64,000 nt of DNA, taken from Leucocoprinus leucothites. Lineage: Eukaryota; Basidiomycota; Agaricomycetes; Agaricales; Agaricaceae. Position 1 is the first letter of the stretch; the number at the start of each line of letters is the position of its first letter. The translations under genes and the position numbers were made by a program. The stretch lies in NCBI GenBank assembly GCA_013368445.1, contig JAACJO010000012.1:248001-312000 (forward strand), in the 5' to 3' direction. A model generated the notes under the pieces. It had not been told where the DNA came from. It did not search any database and saw only the letters and a list, made by a program, of their open reading frames with translations. Positions 46,947 to 59,080 of this stretch are shown here, piece after piece.

Positions 46947-49153
46947 ATGGAGGAATCCACGATGGTGTGGCTGCCCAAGGGTTACCAAATCCAGTCCTTC
47001 CTGCGAATTGCCTCAATATCCGTTGCCTTATACGAGTTAGGATCCTTACTCGTCCCCCTTGGTGGCTGCGTGAACTCCCCTTTAATTAATGTTGTTTTCT
47101 CTTTCTTTCTTTTAGTTACTTGGAAACCGCCCCGACGGCGTACAGATTCTACAGAGAACAATGGCGCTCACGGAGATTGACGTACGCGTTTCCGTCAATT
47201 TGAATGGTGGCTGTATGGAAGCAATTCCTATTTACTGAGTGTCTCTTCTTTTTTTGATTATCAGCGCATCCTGCGTGCTGTTCATGCTGCTGCGGTGCGT
47301 CTCGAGTTTCGTGTCAATGAACCCTCGGCCACGTTGTTCATTATTTCCGCATGATCGTGCACTACTCTACAGGCTCTTCAGCATTATCGCACTAACTCTA
47401 AGCAGTGTTAGAACAACTTTTTTTCCAAAACGTATATCTTCTATTGAGGCTCATGACCCGTTTTTCTTCCTGAAACCAGGTCGGGTTCTTCTATGGCGGT
47501 TTTAATCCCAAATCGTGCGAGAGGTTCTTCCTTCTACCCCCGATCTTCAAAGGTGAGATTCAGTCCACCCTCATCGCACTCAAGTGGTACCCACATAGTT
47601 CTTCTGTGCCAAGTCCTTCAGATCATGGTTTCCCAAGCTATCCTTGGCTTCCGGTACGTTACCTACACCCTTTAGCCGAGAAGGATGAAGTAAATATGAC
47701 GATTTTGATGTCGTCAATCCATAGGGTTTACAATCTTGCCCAGCGGTCCGAAAAAGTTCTCTATGTCGGGCTGTTTGTGTACATTACTACCTGTTCGGTA
47801 CGTACCCTTGAATTTTTTGAACTCAATCTCCCCACTCATGTGTATTCTTAGCTGCAATGGGTGTCGACACTGGTTGAGAGGGACGGTACGCCTTGAGGCA
47901 TTCTATTTCTACGAAAGATCCGACTCATGGATCACTCTGGTAGCTGTGGTTGATAAACACGTAGTGAGTTGCATTGACAGATCATACTATTGCACAGCAC
48001 GACTCATTAATTCATTCATTGAAATTTTCATTCCGTCCAGCACAAGTAAGCTTTTAATCCCCAGCCCATGGTTTCGCTGTTTCCTGTCAGCTGACATGAC
48101 GTGATGACTACAGCTGTCGAGCTTTTAGTGAACAGCCAAAGCATCTTGGAGCCTGGGTTTTTTATACCATTGCTATGGTATATGATATCCTCATGACTTT
48201 GACTTCGGTGTTCTATTTGCTGAGATACAAATTAACATCGTCATCTGGTTCACTGTAAGTGGAAATGGTTCTCTCGGTTTTTCCCATGACTTAATAACTA
48301 TTCTAAACCTGGAAAACAGGATGCTTAAGCTCGTCAACATGTGGGTTTGTTCATCAACGCTCAACAGTTAATACGACGCTGTTGTATTTATAACCTGTGC
48401 ATTTTTTAAGGATGCTCTCGGATGGGCTTGGCTATCTCATCGCTCTGACAGGTACATACTGATTTCACCAGTTTGTCCTCCAAAGGCACAGTTGCTCACC
48501 GGGTTTCGACAGCGACAAATGCCATTAATGTGACTCTATACAAAACCTCTACTGACATTCAGGTCGGTAGTATATTTACTAGTGCAAACCGGGATAGATA
48601 CTTACATGTCAGGGACCGTTGATCATCATCCTTTCACACAGAGTGCAGCGTACGTTCTTGGCCCAACATGGCTTCATTATGCGAGCTCATCGGATACCCC
48701 AGAGCGTCACTTGGCTACTGCTTGACTTGGATCATGTCGCAGAGGCTTCTGATTCATCTACATGGTTTGATCAATTCATTCTACTCGCCACTTGTCTCCA
48801 AACTTATGATTTCCTACTATAGATGCCTCGAGGGAGCGGCGGATGGAGAGCGAAGATGCCTTACCGGCATATACCATCACCTCTGACATCTTATCACCAC
48901 GGGAGCTTAGCGAGCTTGTCCGAACGCAGCTGACGCACACGCACAAACACTCAAGATCCAATCCGGCTTCTTTTCGTCATCAGCCACACTCACGCCAACC
49001 CTATGACTTGGAGCGAACTGATATTCAGGTGTTTCCTGAGGGGCATGGCGTTCACGTGAGTGCTAAACGGACAGCAAATGGGTTGAGAGACTGCTGATCA
49101 CGATCTAGCCTGAACATTATCCGCGAAGACTGCCGAGGAAGCCACCAGGGTGA
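46947..49153 (+). CDS. DUF6533-type seven-helix integral membrane protein
   Basis: The family is expanded in mushroom-forming fungi; function is unknown, though the fold is receptor-like. The start codon sits in GCCACCATGG and gives MEESTMVWLPKGYQIQSFLR. DUF6533 follows: IASISVALYDYLETAPTAYR and FYREQWRSRRL. Further helices: TASCVLFMLLRRLFSIIALT, VGFFYGGFNPKSCERFFLLP and VSQAILGFR, VYNLAQRSEKVLYVGLFVYI, GAWVFYTIAMVYDILMTLTS and SDGLGYLIALTATNAINVTL. A conserved join gives SLGYCLTWIMSQRLLIHLH. The cytosolic tail has DILSPRELSELVRTQLTHTH and ends RRLPRKPPG. About twelve introns are inferred; all recognised exons join in frame. The next gene is a second, unrelated seven-helix protein. Confidence 0.85.
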
Positions 49154-50075
49154 GCTGTTCGAACGTGACACTGGCGTCCTGCGCGTGCGACATCCGTTGT
49201 ACTTTTATTTCTATCTATTTGTTCCCACCATATTATACCGGGAATCATTACAGCGCGTGTAAGAATAGTAGAGTTCCGTGTACTTTATTTACGACTGTCA
49301 TTTATCATATTTATCAGTACGTAGACTCTTTAGAGCACCTAGCTGCGCACTTACAAAGGCGATAATACATGACAGGTCGGCTCGACATACCGCGATGCTT
49401 CTTGGAAGTTGACGTCTTCGTGTCTTTCAAATTCATGAGACGCTCAGCCACCACACTGCCTACATCCACACCACTCAGCTGATGATAAGACGTCAAACCG
49501 GAAGTGTTTCTAGCCTATTCTGTCGACGCCGATAACGGTTTTTTCGATGCTATCCTTGGAATTCTTGCATCAAGTTCAAGTACAGTAGTACCCCGTTTGA
49601 TATGGTCTCTCCATCGAGATTGGGCTTTACTAGGGCTTACTACCCTCGCTCCAGAATGTCTTTTGCGATCAAAGCTGAAAACGCAGCCTCGTCGTCTATA
49701 CCCGTTTGGACATTCAGCATTGCTGTTACATTGATCTGCCTGTCCCTACCGACTGGCTCCCAAGTTACAGATTGTGCCTGAGGACTCCATGTTTACAGTG
49801 GCTATGTGATGCCAGGAGAGCGGTCATTAACGACGACGAGAACACAAAGGCAACCTCTTTCCCCCCTCATCCTCTGCGAACCAAGGCAGGCCCTTGCTCG
49901 TGTCTGTGTGGCGAATTTCCGAGGCTGGTCCTCCTAAATACTGTGTCCGTCGTTTTCGTGTACTGGTTACACCTCTCCGCAGTTGATCATCATAAATCGG
50001 TCATTTAAGGTGAATGGAAGAAACGCAACATCTACCGAGCGGGATAGAATTCATATTGAAGGGGGAATACACTAA
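49154..50075. other. Intergenic region between two seven-helix genes
   Basis: About 0.9 kb. It probably holds the unidentified first exon of the GPCR gene. An open frame at 49,504-49,734 resembles nothing known. I see no other gene. Confidence 0.45.
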
Positions 50076-51992
50076 GCAGGAATCTGGAGGTGTAATTGTA
50101 GGTACCGGTCCGCTTTGTTCACCGGGTCCTACGACAAACCCATTGCAATCAGCTGGTTCACGACCTTGTTTTCGCAGGTTCTGATAGTAGTTTCCTGTTT
50201 GTCTTTAATAGCCGCGATCCTTTTACTCTGCGGTATAGGAGTGAGTCCCTCATTGTGCTTTTACGTTCGATCAAGTCGGGAAGTTCTCTCAACCCTTGCT
50301 TTGTTCTGGTTTCTGGAATAACAGGTGACTGTCGCTAAATCAAGAAGCACACTACATAACCATCTATTCCTGCGGACACACGTTGCTGGTTATTTCCTCT
50401 CTTTGATGCTTTGCCATATCTTTCAAGGTATGATAGGGTCGATGCCACAGATATCTTGATGAAGCCCTCAGCAGTCATTTGAAATAGCAATCGCATCAAT
50501 TATGAACGCGAGGTGGGTTTCGCGGGGTCATCTCGAGACGGGACATTTCTGTATGTCTCAAGGTTCGTGCTAACGGAATATCGTTATCAGCTGACGGGTG
50601 AGATTGATAAATCAACTCATTACTCACAGGAATCCTCAAGCACATTTCTGATGTGGGCACGGCGCTCTGGACTTTCGTAAGTGAATTGGAATGCGGAGTC
50701 GTCGAGGGTCAACTGAAACGCCCAATCATGCTCAGGTGATCGCCGCCCACACATTTTGTTTGCTCTTTTGGGAGATGGAAGGGTTGAGTGTTTTCACACT
50801 TTGGGCGACCTTGGTTGGCGGGTGGTCCGCTATCGGCGCCATCGTCATATCCGGCCCTGCTGTGATTGATCTCGGAAAAATGGGTCCATATTGTAAGTTC
50901 CGTTTTGACGATTCAATGCCGGAAACAAGCCTAAAGTCCATATCCGGCGTGGCAGATAGCGTCGCGGGACTTTGGTGCTGGATTGCCCCTCAATACAAAA
51001 CGCAGCAGATCTTGTACGTGTGGTTGTTTTCCAGGGATGTACGTTTGAATCTGATGAATTTGTTTTGCGGCAGGCTCGGCTGGTTACTGGTGAGTTCTTG
51101 TGCACAAGCCACATGTCTCATACACCATCGCTTGAGATTGATGAACCCAAAAGCTACTCATGGCTGCCGCACTAAGTCTTGTTCTTTATCCCTTGATTTT
51201 TCTCCGCCTGAGAGGGAACATAATCAGAAACGGGTGGCGTATCAAATTCACGAAGACCGCGGTGGAGAACAACGAAAGATGGCGCGGTCTTCCCACAGGC
51301 CATTCCATTCGTATTGCAAAGCAAATGTTATTGTGAGTACCATGACGAATTAATGATTACTGCGGGCACTCATGCTTCGGTCAGGTACCCGGTGTGTCGG
51401 ACCCATATTGCGACCTTACCAATTACTGACTGATCGTTGGCCGCTAGGTTGTCTATACAGTTTTAATTCTCCCAATCGTGACAACCCGATTGATTCAATC
51501 CTCAGGCAAGGAAGCAGCCTTAGCTGGTTTGATTTTCAGGTGAGAAATTTATAGTACGCTAATAAAGGAAGTTCGTACTCATTTCAAAACAGCGATGCCG
51601 TTTACCAAATGTTTGGCCTTGCGAATGTCGTGCTATTCGTGGTTACTCGGCCAATACTTTGTAGCGATACGCTCCTCTTCAAGGGTTGGAACATATCTTG
51701 GCCGTTTGAACGCCCAGATGCACCGCAACCCCAGAGTTCTCCTAGCCGAGCTCGTCGACGCCCCTCTTCCCAGTTGTCCAAAGACTCAGAATCCCAGAAT
51801 CGAAACTCCCAGTCCGTCAAGTCAGGGCCGTCGTGGACACAGAGAGAAATTAAACCGCCACCAGAAATCGTCATCAGAGACAGTATTGGAAGCATATACA
51901 GCATCTATGACGAGCATCCCCAGTTTCGTTTTGAACCACCACTATCATCACATTGGAGTCCAGATACGCCAACCAGATCGGGAAAGCAGTAG
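50076..51992 (+). CDS. cAMP-receptor/Git3-like G-protein-coupled receptor
   Basis: This is a fungal GPCR expected at the plasma membrane and signalling through a G-alpha. The first recognised segment is KPIAISWFTTLFSQVLIVVS, helix 1. Next: HLFLRTHVAGYFLSLMLCHI, the extracellular Cys region GHFCMSQGILKHISDVGTAL, helix 3 VIAAHTFCLLFWEMEGLSVF, and TLWATLVGGWSAIGAIVISG. Then comes SVAGLWCWIAPQYKTQQI, the second conserved Cys. Helices 5-7: LSLVLYPLIFLRLRGNIIRN, QMLLYPVVYTVLILPIVTTR and YQMFGLANVVLFVVTRPIL. The tail is Ser/Pro-rich with VIRDSIGSIYSIYDEHPQF. The initiator exon was not found: the first open stretch begins at 50,076 with no ATG in frame, so the listed start is not the true one. The rest is intact. 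Confidence 0.86.
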
Positions 51993-52311
51993 ATGAACAT
52001 GTGTGTGATTCGAAGCGGAAAGGCAAGGGCGCAGAAGCGTAGCGTATAGCAGCTGTAAAGGTTCTCATAGTTCTTGTCCATGTGCTTTACTCCATGGGAG
52101 TCAGCAATCCCTGTCATTGGATCTGAAGCATTCCCGATCAAGCTTCTACCGTTCGCGTTCCTGGTTAGCAGTGAATATATTCTTGTTTCATTTAGGTTAC
52201 CGAAACAGAAACCACAGGCACAGGTGCACCGTAGAGGGCGTTTTTGTAATGTTTTGATGAACATACTATTCATAGTTTAAATAACCCTGGGGTCAAAACG
52301 AACCATTTAGG

Positions 52312-53566
52312 CTATGAAAGAAGGTCCCAAGGCAAAGGCTCAAGATATATCTTGGTCCAACCACCATCTTGGGTGTCAGGACACCAGTCTAAAAGCTGGT
52401 TCAGTTCTGGAGCACTGAGATGATAAGAATGGAATCGGCGGAAGGGATTCCGTTGGCGACGTTTCTCGATGAGTGGTGGATGACATCCATATGAGTCCTT
52501 TGAATAGGGTATAAAGCCGTTTTCGCGCTTGGTATGGAAAGGTCGCGGGGCGTTGTCAGATGTAGAGGTGGGAGGGTCAGATATAGCCACGCTCACCTCT
52601 CCATTAGATGCGATGCGTACATGGTCCAAATCGTCAGGGTTTATGCCATAGTAGGCAAACTTCGTCTCCGGCCAGCGAATTGCTGTACGATGCAGCTTCT
52701 CAAATCTCGATTTCTTAAATTCATAGCCGACAATGGACACGCGATCAGGGTATCTCCCTGTAAATTCTTTGAACCGTGCGATTGAAAACAGGAGGTTTTG
52801 GAAGGAGTCCAGAGCGAAATCTTCGGTGGTCAGGCGACCAGAGACGTCCTGAGAGGACGAGGTGGGATCACCCAATAAAGCTAGCCGCAAATACGACTGT
52901 GCTTCAGTCATAATCGATTGTAACCGTGTCTGGCCCCTACATTCCGAGCAAATTGGCGGATGTCAGATACACTTAACAATGAAATGAACCATACCCGCTG
53001 AACACTACAAGTGCATGCTTGTCTTCCCTCGCTATGTCCAACCTGGTAATGTTTGTGATTCAGCCTGAAAACTTAGTTGTAAAGAACTAGTTTGTCAGAA
53101 CTCACCCTCGTTGTATGTGCTGATACAATGCCTCCAACCTAGCCTTTCCTTTCTGGTAAGGTTCCAATATCCACTCCGAGTCATTCAGTCTATACTTTGG
53201 GTCATGTCCTGTCCAAATCGCGTGTCCAGGGACAATGACGAGGTGATCCAGGTTTTCAGAACTTAAACGGTGGGATACGGTCGCCCGCCATGTGCTTCCG
53301 AATTTTGCCAAATATTCATGCGTAGTATGTGTGAGTGATGCTACAGGGGGTAGGCATATATTTGATGTGTTGGAGTGTGGATTTGAGGAGAGCCAGACGC
53401 GTAAGTTGTGGTAAAGAGAAAAGAATGTGAGGATAATCAAGAGGACGACACCGAGATTTGTGAATCTCGACCGGCTGAGCAGAACTTTCGTCAGCTTCCG
53501 TCGGGGCCCAGCCTCAAGTCGCTTGAAACCTTTCCTTGGGCCCGAGCTCACTGGTGAGGGAAGCAT
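52312..53566 (-). CDS. DUF218-domain single-pass membrane protein
   Basis: DUF218 (YdcF/SanA-like) proteins occur in bacteria and fungi; activity is unsettled. The ATG at 53,566 gives a basic leader (MLPSPVSSGPRKGFKRLEAG) and one membrane segment, TNLGVVLLIILTFFSLYHNL, at about residues 37-56, so a type II layout is likely. The domain follows: HLVIVPGHAIWTGHDPKYRL, SEWILEPYQKGK, then REDKHALVVFSGGQTR. Next are EAQSYLRLALLGDPTSSSQD, FALDSFQNLLFSIARFKEFT and RVSIVGYEFKKSRFEKLHR. The end is DTQDGGWTKIYLEPLPWDLL. Three introns keep frame. The conserved Gly-His and Ser-Gly-Gly positions of the fold are present. Location beyond a membrane anchor cannot be told. Confidence 0.85.
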
Positions 53567-53846
53567 TTAACCCGACGATTTGAGAGAGGCAATGGTTGTA
53601 GCATGGATATCAAAATGACTTTTCCACGCTATCTATACGCTAAATATTTCACGTCCATGAGTGCCAATCGTACAAATTACTTAGAGACGAGGAAGACAGC
53701 GATATTCGGTATGCGACAGAGGTGGAAGAATAATAAAAGCATAAGTACAGGAAGAGCAGCTTACACGAGGGTATTGAGACTAGAGTACAGGGAACGAAAA
53801 TTATACAGATGCCTACAGAATCAGTGAAATCAGGGTCCGAAGAAAC

Positions 53847-56780
53847 CTACGATAACTCAGAGAAAAACTCTAATAAGCCCTCATCCCCTTCCTCGGGGTC
53901 CTCTTGTTGCCAACTCTGCAAGCGAAGTTGCATGAGCTCGTCCCAGTAGAGTGTTGGTGCTTCGTCGTGACTTTTTAGGAAGGTTCGGATGTGTCGCAAC
54001 CATCGCTTCACTAAGCGGAATCTCACTTCCACCTTCTGGTTGTTCGGTGAACCGTACTCGAAAGGAGGCAGATTTTCCTGATACGCGAGCATAGCAACCT
54101 GTCCAAGCCAATAGAAAGGCACCACTGTCAAGGTAGATGAGTATCCGAGGTTATTCCAACGCGGAGAATGACCTACAGTTCTGAATGAATGGAGGTTCAC
54201 TTGATCCTTTTTCTATACGCGAGTCCGGCGAATTTTTCCAGTTATGCAGCCAGTTGTGCATTGCGAACTGGAGTTTGAACATCTGCGGATCCATCTCGTC
54301 ACTACCACCTATGGTTTTCTTCGGCGGCTTTCCGAGAACACAATACTGGAAGAGTTGCTTGAGGGTGATGTGGACGAGGACGAAATGAGCGAAAGCACTA
54401 AGAGGAGCTTCTGAGGGTATTGTTCGGGTTTCTGAGAGGTAGGCCACCATCTTAGGTATGCTCATACCAGTCAGCCTGCTGGACTGAGTTGTGCCGTAAG
54501 GCGACGAGCGCTGAAGGACTAGATACCAATCTGCCGCGGTCGTAGCCTGCCAGAGGGCGTTTTCACACGGTAGATTGAGAGTGACTTCTTGTGGGTGATA
54601 GGAGGACGGGAGCGCAAAATAGATGCAGTGACAACAATCGTGCATGTAAGACCAAAGAATTGCTCTGTCATCGTGTGAGTCGAGATCGGGTAACAAAGAC
54701 TGAAAGACAGTACCGCTTGGTTATCTCATGTCTTGCCCAATCAAACCACACACTCTCCAAGTTACTCTCATCTATGCGGGATGGCTGCCAACTGGCATTC
54801 AAGGGAATCAATCCAGTTTGCCTGATCATCTGTGGGAGATGAATACGTGTAATGCGGTCAGACGAAGTGGCCACTCACCATGACAAGCATCCCATGGTAG
54901 ATGCTAGATGATGCTCTCTGGTCCATATCCTGATGAAAAAGGCCGATGGTCTGGAGTAAGACAACTGCGAGAATGAGCTGAACTTGATCCAGCCAGTCGG
55001 TAGATTTTCTCGCCTATGAGTAGGAGTTATGAGTATATCCGATCACGGCAATGAAGACTATCTGATGGACTGACGAAATCGTGTACAAGCGTCTCACGAG
55101 CATAAGCAAGTGTCTTTGAAATGAAATCGGTTGCCCGCCTAGTTCCAACAAACAAGGCCCCACATGCTTGCATAGCACTGAGCAAAACCGGTGACTTCTT
55201 CTCTGCTCGGAACGTTGGCGCATGAACGATGGGAATTTGCGCCAAGAAGATTGTAAAGAAAATATGCACTGTGATAACGATCAGGAACCGAGCGAAAGCA
55301 CAGGAACTTGGCAACTCACAATAATGCTGTAGCTCGGCCGGGGTAGGGTCAGGGCTCATAGGTCGCAACCGTCCGACTGCTCTGTCAACTTCAAATGTCT
55401 GGAAAGGATCCGGTTTGATATTTTCAGCCGCAAACGGCGGGCTCTGGGTAGTAGCAGGCGGTGAAGACTCGACAAGAAGCCGAGTGAATGGGAAATCCTC
55501 CGGCGAGTCCCCTCTAACATTGAGTTCTTCGATGTTGAGCGTCACCTCTGTCAGTACAGCCGTGGGCGGTGTCATTTGGGGGAAAACATTCGTGAAGAAG
55601 GGCGTAAAGACATCGCTGCCGTATGCGGGTGACAAATGACTTGAAACAGGAACCAACTGGTCGTCAGCGTTCGTCGAGTCAGACTCCGAGGGCGAATAAA
55701 CCTCGACTGGTGGCTCGTTCAAGAAGCCACCATTATAGATAGCTACGGAAGAATAATCTGACGGGTTAGGAGCAGTAGTAGGAGGAGAAGCCTGAATGGA
55801 AGGTTCGATAGGTGTTGCTAGTTGTGTCTGCTGGTGATAGACTTCAGGATCCTGAACGTAAACAAGTCCAGAAGTCCGGATAGAATAAGCTGTTTCCGGT
55901 CTCCGTACCGACGCCGAGGAGGAAGACGTGATGGAAGTATCAGAGGGGGAACTGGGGTGTGAGGATGTGGTCGTCCCGACTTGGTTAGGAAAGGACGTCA
56001 CAGTAGGGGTTGTAGTGGATGCAGAAGCGGTTCTCTGAGTGTGAGGATGATTCTGTTCGACCTTGGGAGGGCCTATAGGGCTACCGTTGGTAGATTTGGG
56101 GGCTACGGCGGTCGAGATCTTCCGTGTTGTGGGCCCATAGACACATTCTGTCCCTTTTGACACGCACTTCGCACATGGCACCTGGCGGTCGCATTTGATC
56201 TTGGATTCCATGCATGCGAGACATGAACGCCTTCGAGAGCGACTTGAGCTAATGAGACATCACGAGTACTCAGTAACCGCATTAGACAAGTAAGGGTTGG
56301 GCACAGGCTCACGGGTTGTTACAACTCTTTTTGTGTCTTGTTAGGAGATCACTCCGAGTGAATTGCGAATCGCAGGTCTGGAAAAACTTATCAGCGCCAG
56401 GTACATGAACATTAGAACAAAGCGGCATACGTCGCAGCGATGAAGTCTTTCGTTTGTATCTGTGCCGACGGACCATGAGTATTATTATGAAGCTTGACGA
56501 GCGAATAATCCATACGGTTGCGCAAGTGGCGGTTAAGGTGCGTAGTACGAGTAAACTTCGCCGGACAATGAGGACAAAGCTTTGTCTGAGGTAGGACGGG
56601 GATGTTGCCGCGGTGGCTGCGTATCTTGGAGAGTGTGCCATCCTTCTTTCTCAGAGGCTCGAAGTCGGGACGGATTACGAGAGGCATCTCACAGCCTAGT
56701 GCAGAAGCTAGTGAAGATTGTGTGTGTTGGGGAGGGTGTTGGGGATCATGCGGATTCATGGAGATGGAGGGAAGAAACAA
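53847..56780 (-). CDS. Dual C2H2 and Zn2Cys6 transcription factor
   Basis: This nuclear factor combines two DNA-binding modules with a fungal-specific regulatory domain. After the leader MFLPSISMNPHDPQHPPQHT come two zinc fingers split by introns. Finger 1 is CPHCPAKFTRTTHLNRHLRN ending in His after the join. Finger 2 is RCDTCDSQFTRSDLLTRHKK then SC, so its last ligand is Cys. The zinc cluster follows as SCLACMESKIKC with DRQVPCAKCVSKGTECVYG. A long Ser/Thr/Pro linker holds acidic patches near EVTLNIEELNVRGDSPEDFP. The regulatory domain has FFTIFLAQIPIVHAPTFRAE, then SAMQACGALFVGTRRATDFI, WFDWARHEITKR, AILWSYMHDCCHCIYFALPS and TAADWYLVLQRSSPYGT. It ends LLEFFSELS. About nine introns keep frame. 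Targets are unknown. Confidence 0.9.
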
Positions 56781-57066
56781 AGGAGGTCAAGAGCAGGACC
56801 ATCGGTGTAATACTCGACTAAATTGGCGCTCAGCCTAGCCTGACCATTTACGGCAGGTCTCCCCCGGCGTTGCTACTCCTCACAATCACTCCCCAATCTC
56901 TGAAATTTCACTATGCTCGCCTCGGCCCTCGCTACCTGATTTATTATGTGTATTCGCAACATCCCATCATTTCTATCACTCGGTAAACTACGTACGAAAG
57001 CGATCAAAGCTGATCATCCGGCTCCTAGCCCCAAAGCAAGGTAGGGAGCCTTGAGGCTATTCTAAT

Positions 57067-58854
57067 CTACCCTGAAACAGCAGCTTGCTCAAGCTCCCTG
57101 CTAATCGCCCAACGAACAGCGATCTCGACGTCTGCTGCTTCATGCGTTGGTAGGTGACTAGGCTCTCCAAGTTCAGGCTCGTACACTCCAGTTCTGACCA
57201 GAACCGAGTGCCAGCCTGCGCCATTGGCACCAGCAATATCTATTTACAATGAGTTTCGTATGAGATCCATCATTTCGCAACGACTCCGCGTACCTGACTC
57301 TGGGTTGTCTTGGGAAAACCCGGTTAGGCGAGTCGATCCGAAAATCACTCTTTTCACTCACCTCCAATCATATATCTGGGAGGAACGGCTAAGTATGGTT
57401 AAGGGGTGAGTGGCGGAAGACGCTTACACATTAGGCCGTGGCAATCCATAGGCACCATATAGACCACCCAAACGATCTACAAGGACTTCCTCTGCAAACT
57501 TGTAGGTCTCTCGAGTTGGTTTGCCGAACTGTATATGGGGATATTGAGTTCCCGTTAAAGCCTAATGGGGCTGAGTAATCTAAGGGGCAGTGCACAGCGA
57601 GGAAAACAACTAACCTGATAAACACCTTGAAAGGCAGCTTTGAAACCTCCCTGACCTAGCCGCGGGCGCGGAAAATCAGACTTCCAAAGTAGGTCGGGAT
57701 TGCAAAACACGAGCTCGACAGGATCTGGATTTTTCATTGGGTCTATGTGTGGACCGCCAACGACTCCACCTGACTGAATGATATCACAGAGTATCTGGCC
57801 TGCATGAACATAGAGTTATGTGAGCTAACGCAAGGATTACTTGTGGCTGGAACCGACAGTCTAGCGCCCAGTCTCGAGGATCATGAAACACAAAGGCTGC
57901 AGCGAAGCGCGTTCGGCCGAGGTCAAGCGTCTGCGACCACTACGGGTTAATGCTTTTCCGTAGTGGTAGCTCCATCAACCATACCTTGGCTGTTTCCTTT
58001 TCTAACTCAGTAAGCGAGTGGAACGGCCACACCCTGCACTTTCCTTGTCATAGTCTGGGGATAAATGATACATTAAGACCTACTCACGACGGATTCGATG
58101 CCAACACGTCAAGGGTTGTGTGGGCCTGGTGAAAGCCATAGCTGATAATGCAGTTCAAACACCGAGCGAGGCGGCGCAATGTATCAAGACGTACTCTTGA
58201 GCAACTTTTCGTAGAGTATCTAGCCGTCCTCCAAGAATAAGTACTGGTTCCTTGTCATATTTGTGAGCAAGAGTCTTCAAGATGGTGTGGGCTTGAATGT
58301 ACTGGTCATTATCAATCTAGAAAGCTACCGGTCAGAACTCAATCGCAAAGTTCAAAAACGAGGGTCGTACGGAAAAGCCCAGCTGCTTCGTGAGCTTCTG
58401 ACAACGAATTTGTTCGCTGACACCTCCGCCGTTCGTTAACTACTCTCACATAAGTCAAGTTGTTGAATGTTCCGTGATTATAGGTACCAATATATATGGA
58501 ATTTTGCTGGACAGAGAAGACCTTAAGGGCCGACGCCGAGATGGATACCACTCGAAAATTGGACACACCAGCCGAATGGATTATCGCCCTCCAGGATAGA
58601 GAGTGCACGCTTAGCTGCGGGTAGTGCATTGGGACCACGTATAAGAACACCATCCTGTTGGAATAAAAGTTCAGCCCAGCCAACAATAAAGGTTTGAGCC
58701 CCAAATTACATACAATATCAAAGCAGAATGCCAGCGGTGGAGGAGCGACGGGATTTGACGATGAGAAGAAACGTGTCGAATGGATAGCTCCACATTTTTG
58801 GCAGCTCAAAGAGAAATTTCGGCGGAGTAGAGCTGAGAGTGTGTGAGTTAACAT
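57067..58854 (-). CDS. HDHD5/CECR5-like HAD-superfamily protein, probably mitochondrial
   Basis: The HAD family holds phosphatases; the HDHD5 branch is little studied. The start MLTHTLSALLRRNFSLSCQK is a basic, Ser-rich mitochondrial leader; an upstream ATG at 58,914 would spoil it. Motif I is LAFCFDIDGVLIRGPN, split by an intron exactly after FDI, and holds the nucleophile Asp. Then come ALSILEGDNPFGWKYPFILV-type segments and TNGGGVSEQIRCQKLT, the motif II region. Next are EPVLILGGRLDTLRKVAQEY and HDPRDWALDCQILCDIIQSG. Late exons give ELVFCNPDLLWKSDFPRPRL, FKAAFQGVYQ and QFGKPTRETYKFAEEVLVDR. A short exon (YMIGDNPESD type) precedes IAGANGAGWHSVLVRTGVYE, motif IV. It ends at 57,067. About ten introns are inferred. 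Confidence 0.88.
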
Positions 58855-59080
58855 TGTGGGCAGTTGCAAAGTCGAGCAACATTTCCCATCCTGCATCATC
58901 ATACCGTCACTCATGGCAACACCTCCTTCTTTCCATCTTCCCCATCACTCTTCTGCCCCTGGCTCGTGTCATATGCCTTCAGCCTCATAAGTCGTAAGTA
59001 AGCTCATTCTAAATTTGCGATATACTATCTTACGACTGATCCAAGCTACAATTTATACAGTTTTGACAGTTTGACTTGCG

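Noticed and set aside
50691..51353. Long plus open frame of 220 codons
   Set aside because: It is a read-through of GPCR exons and introns. The helix and Cys motifs are explained better by the spliced gene.
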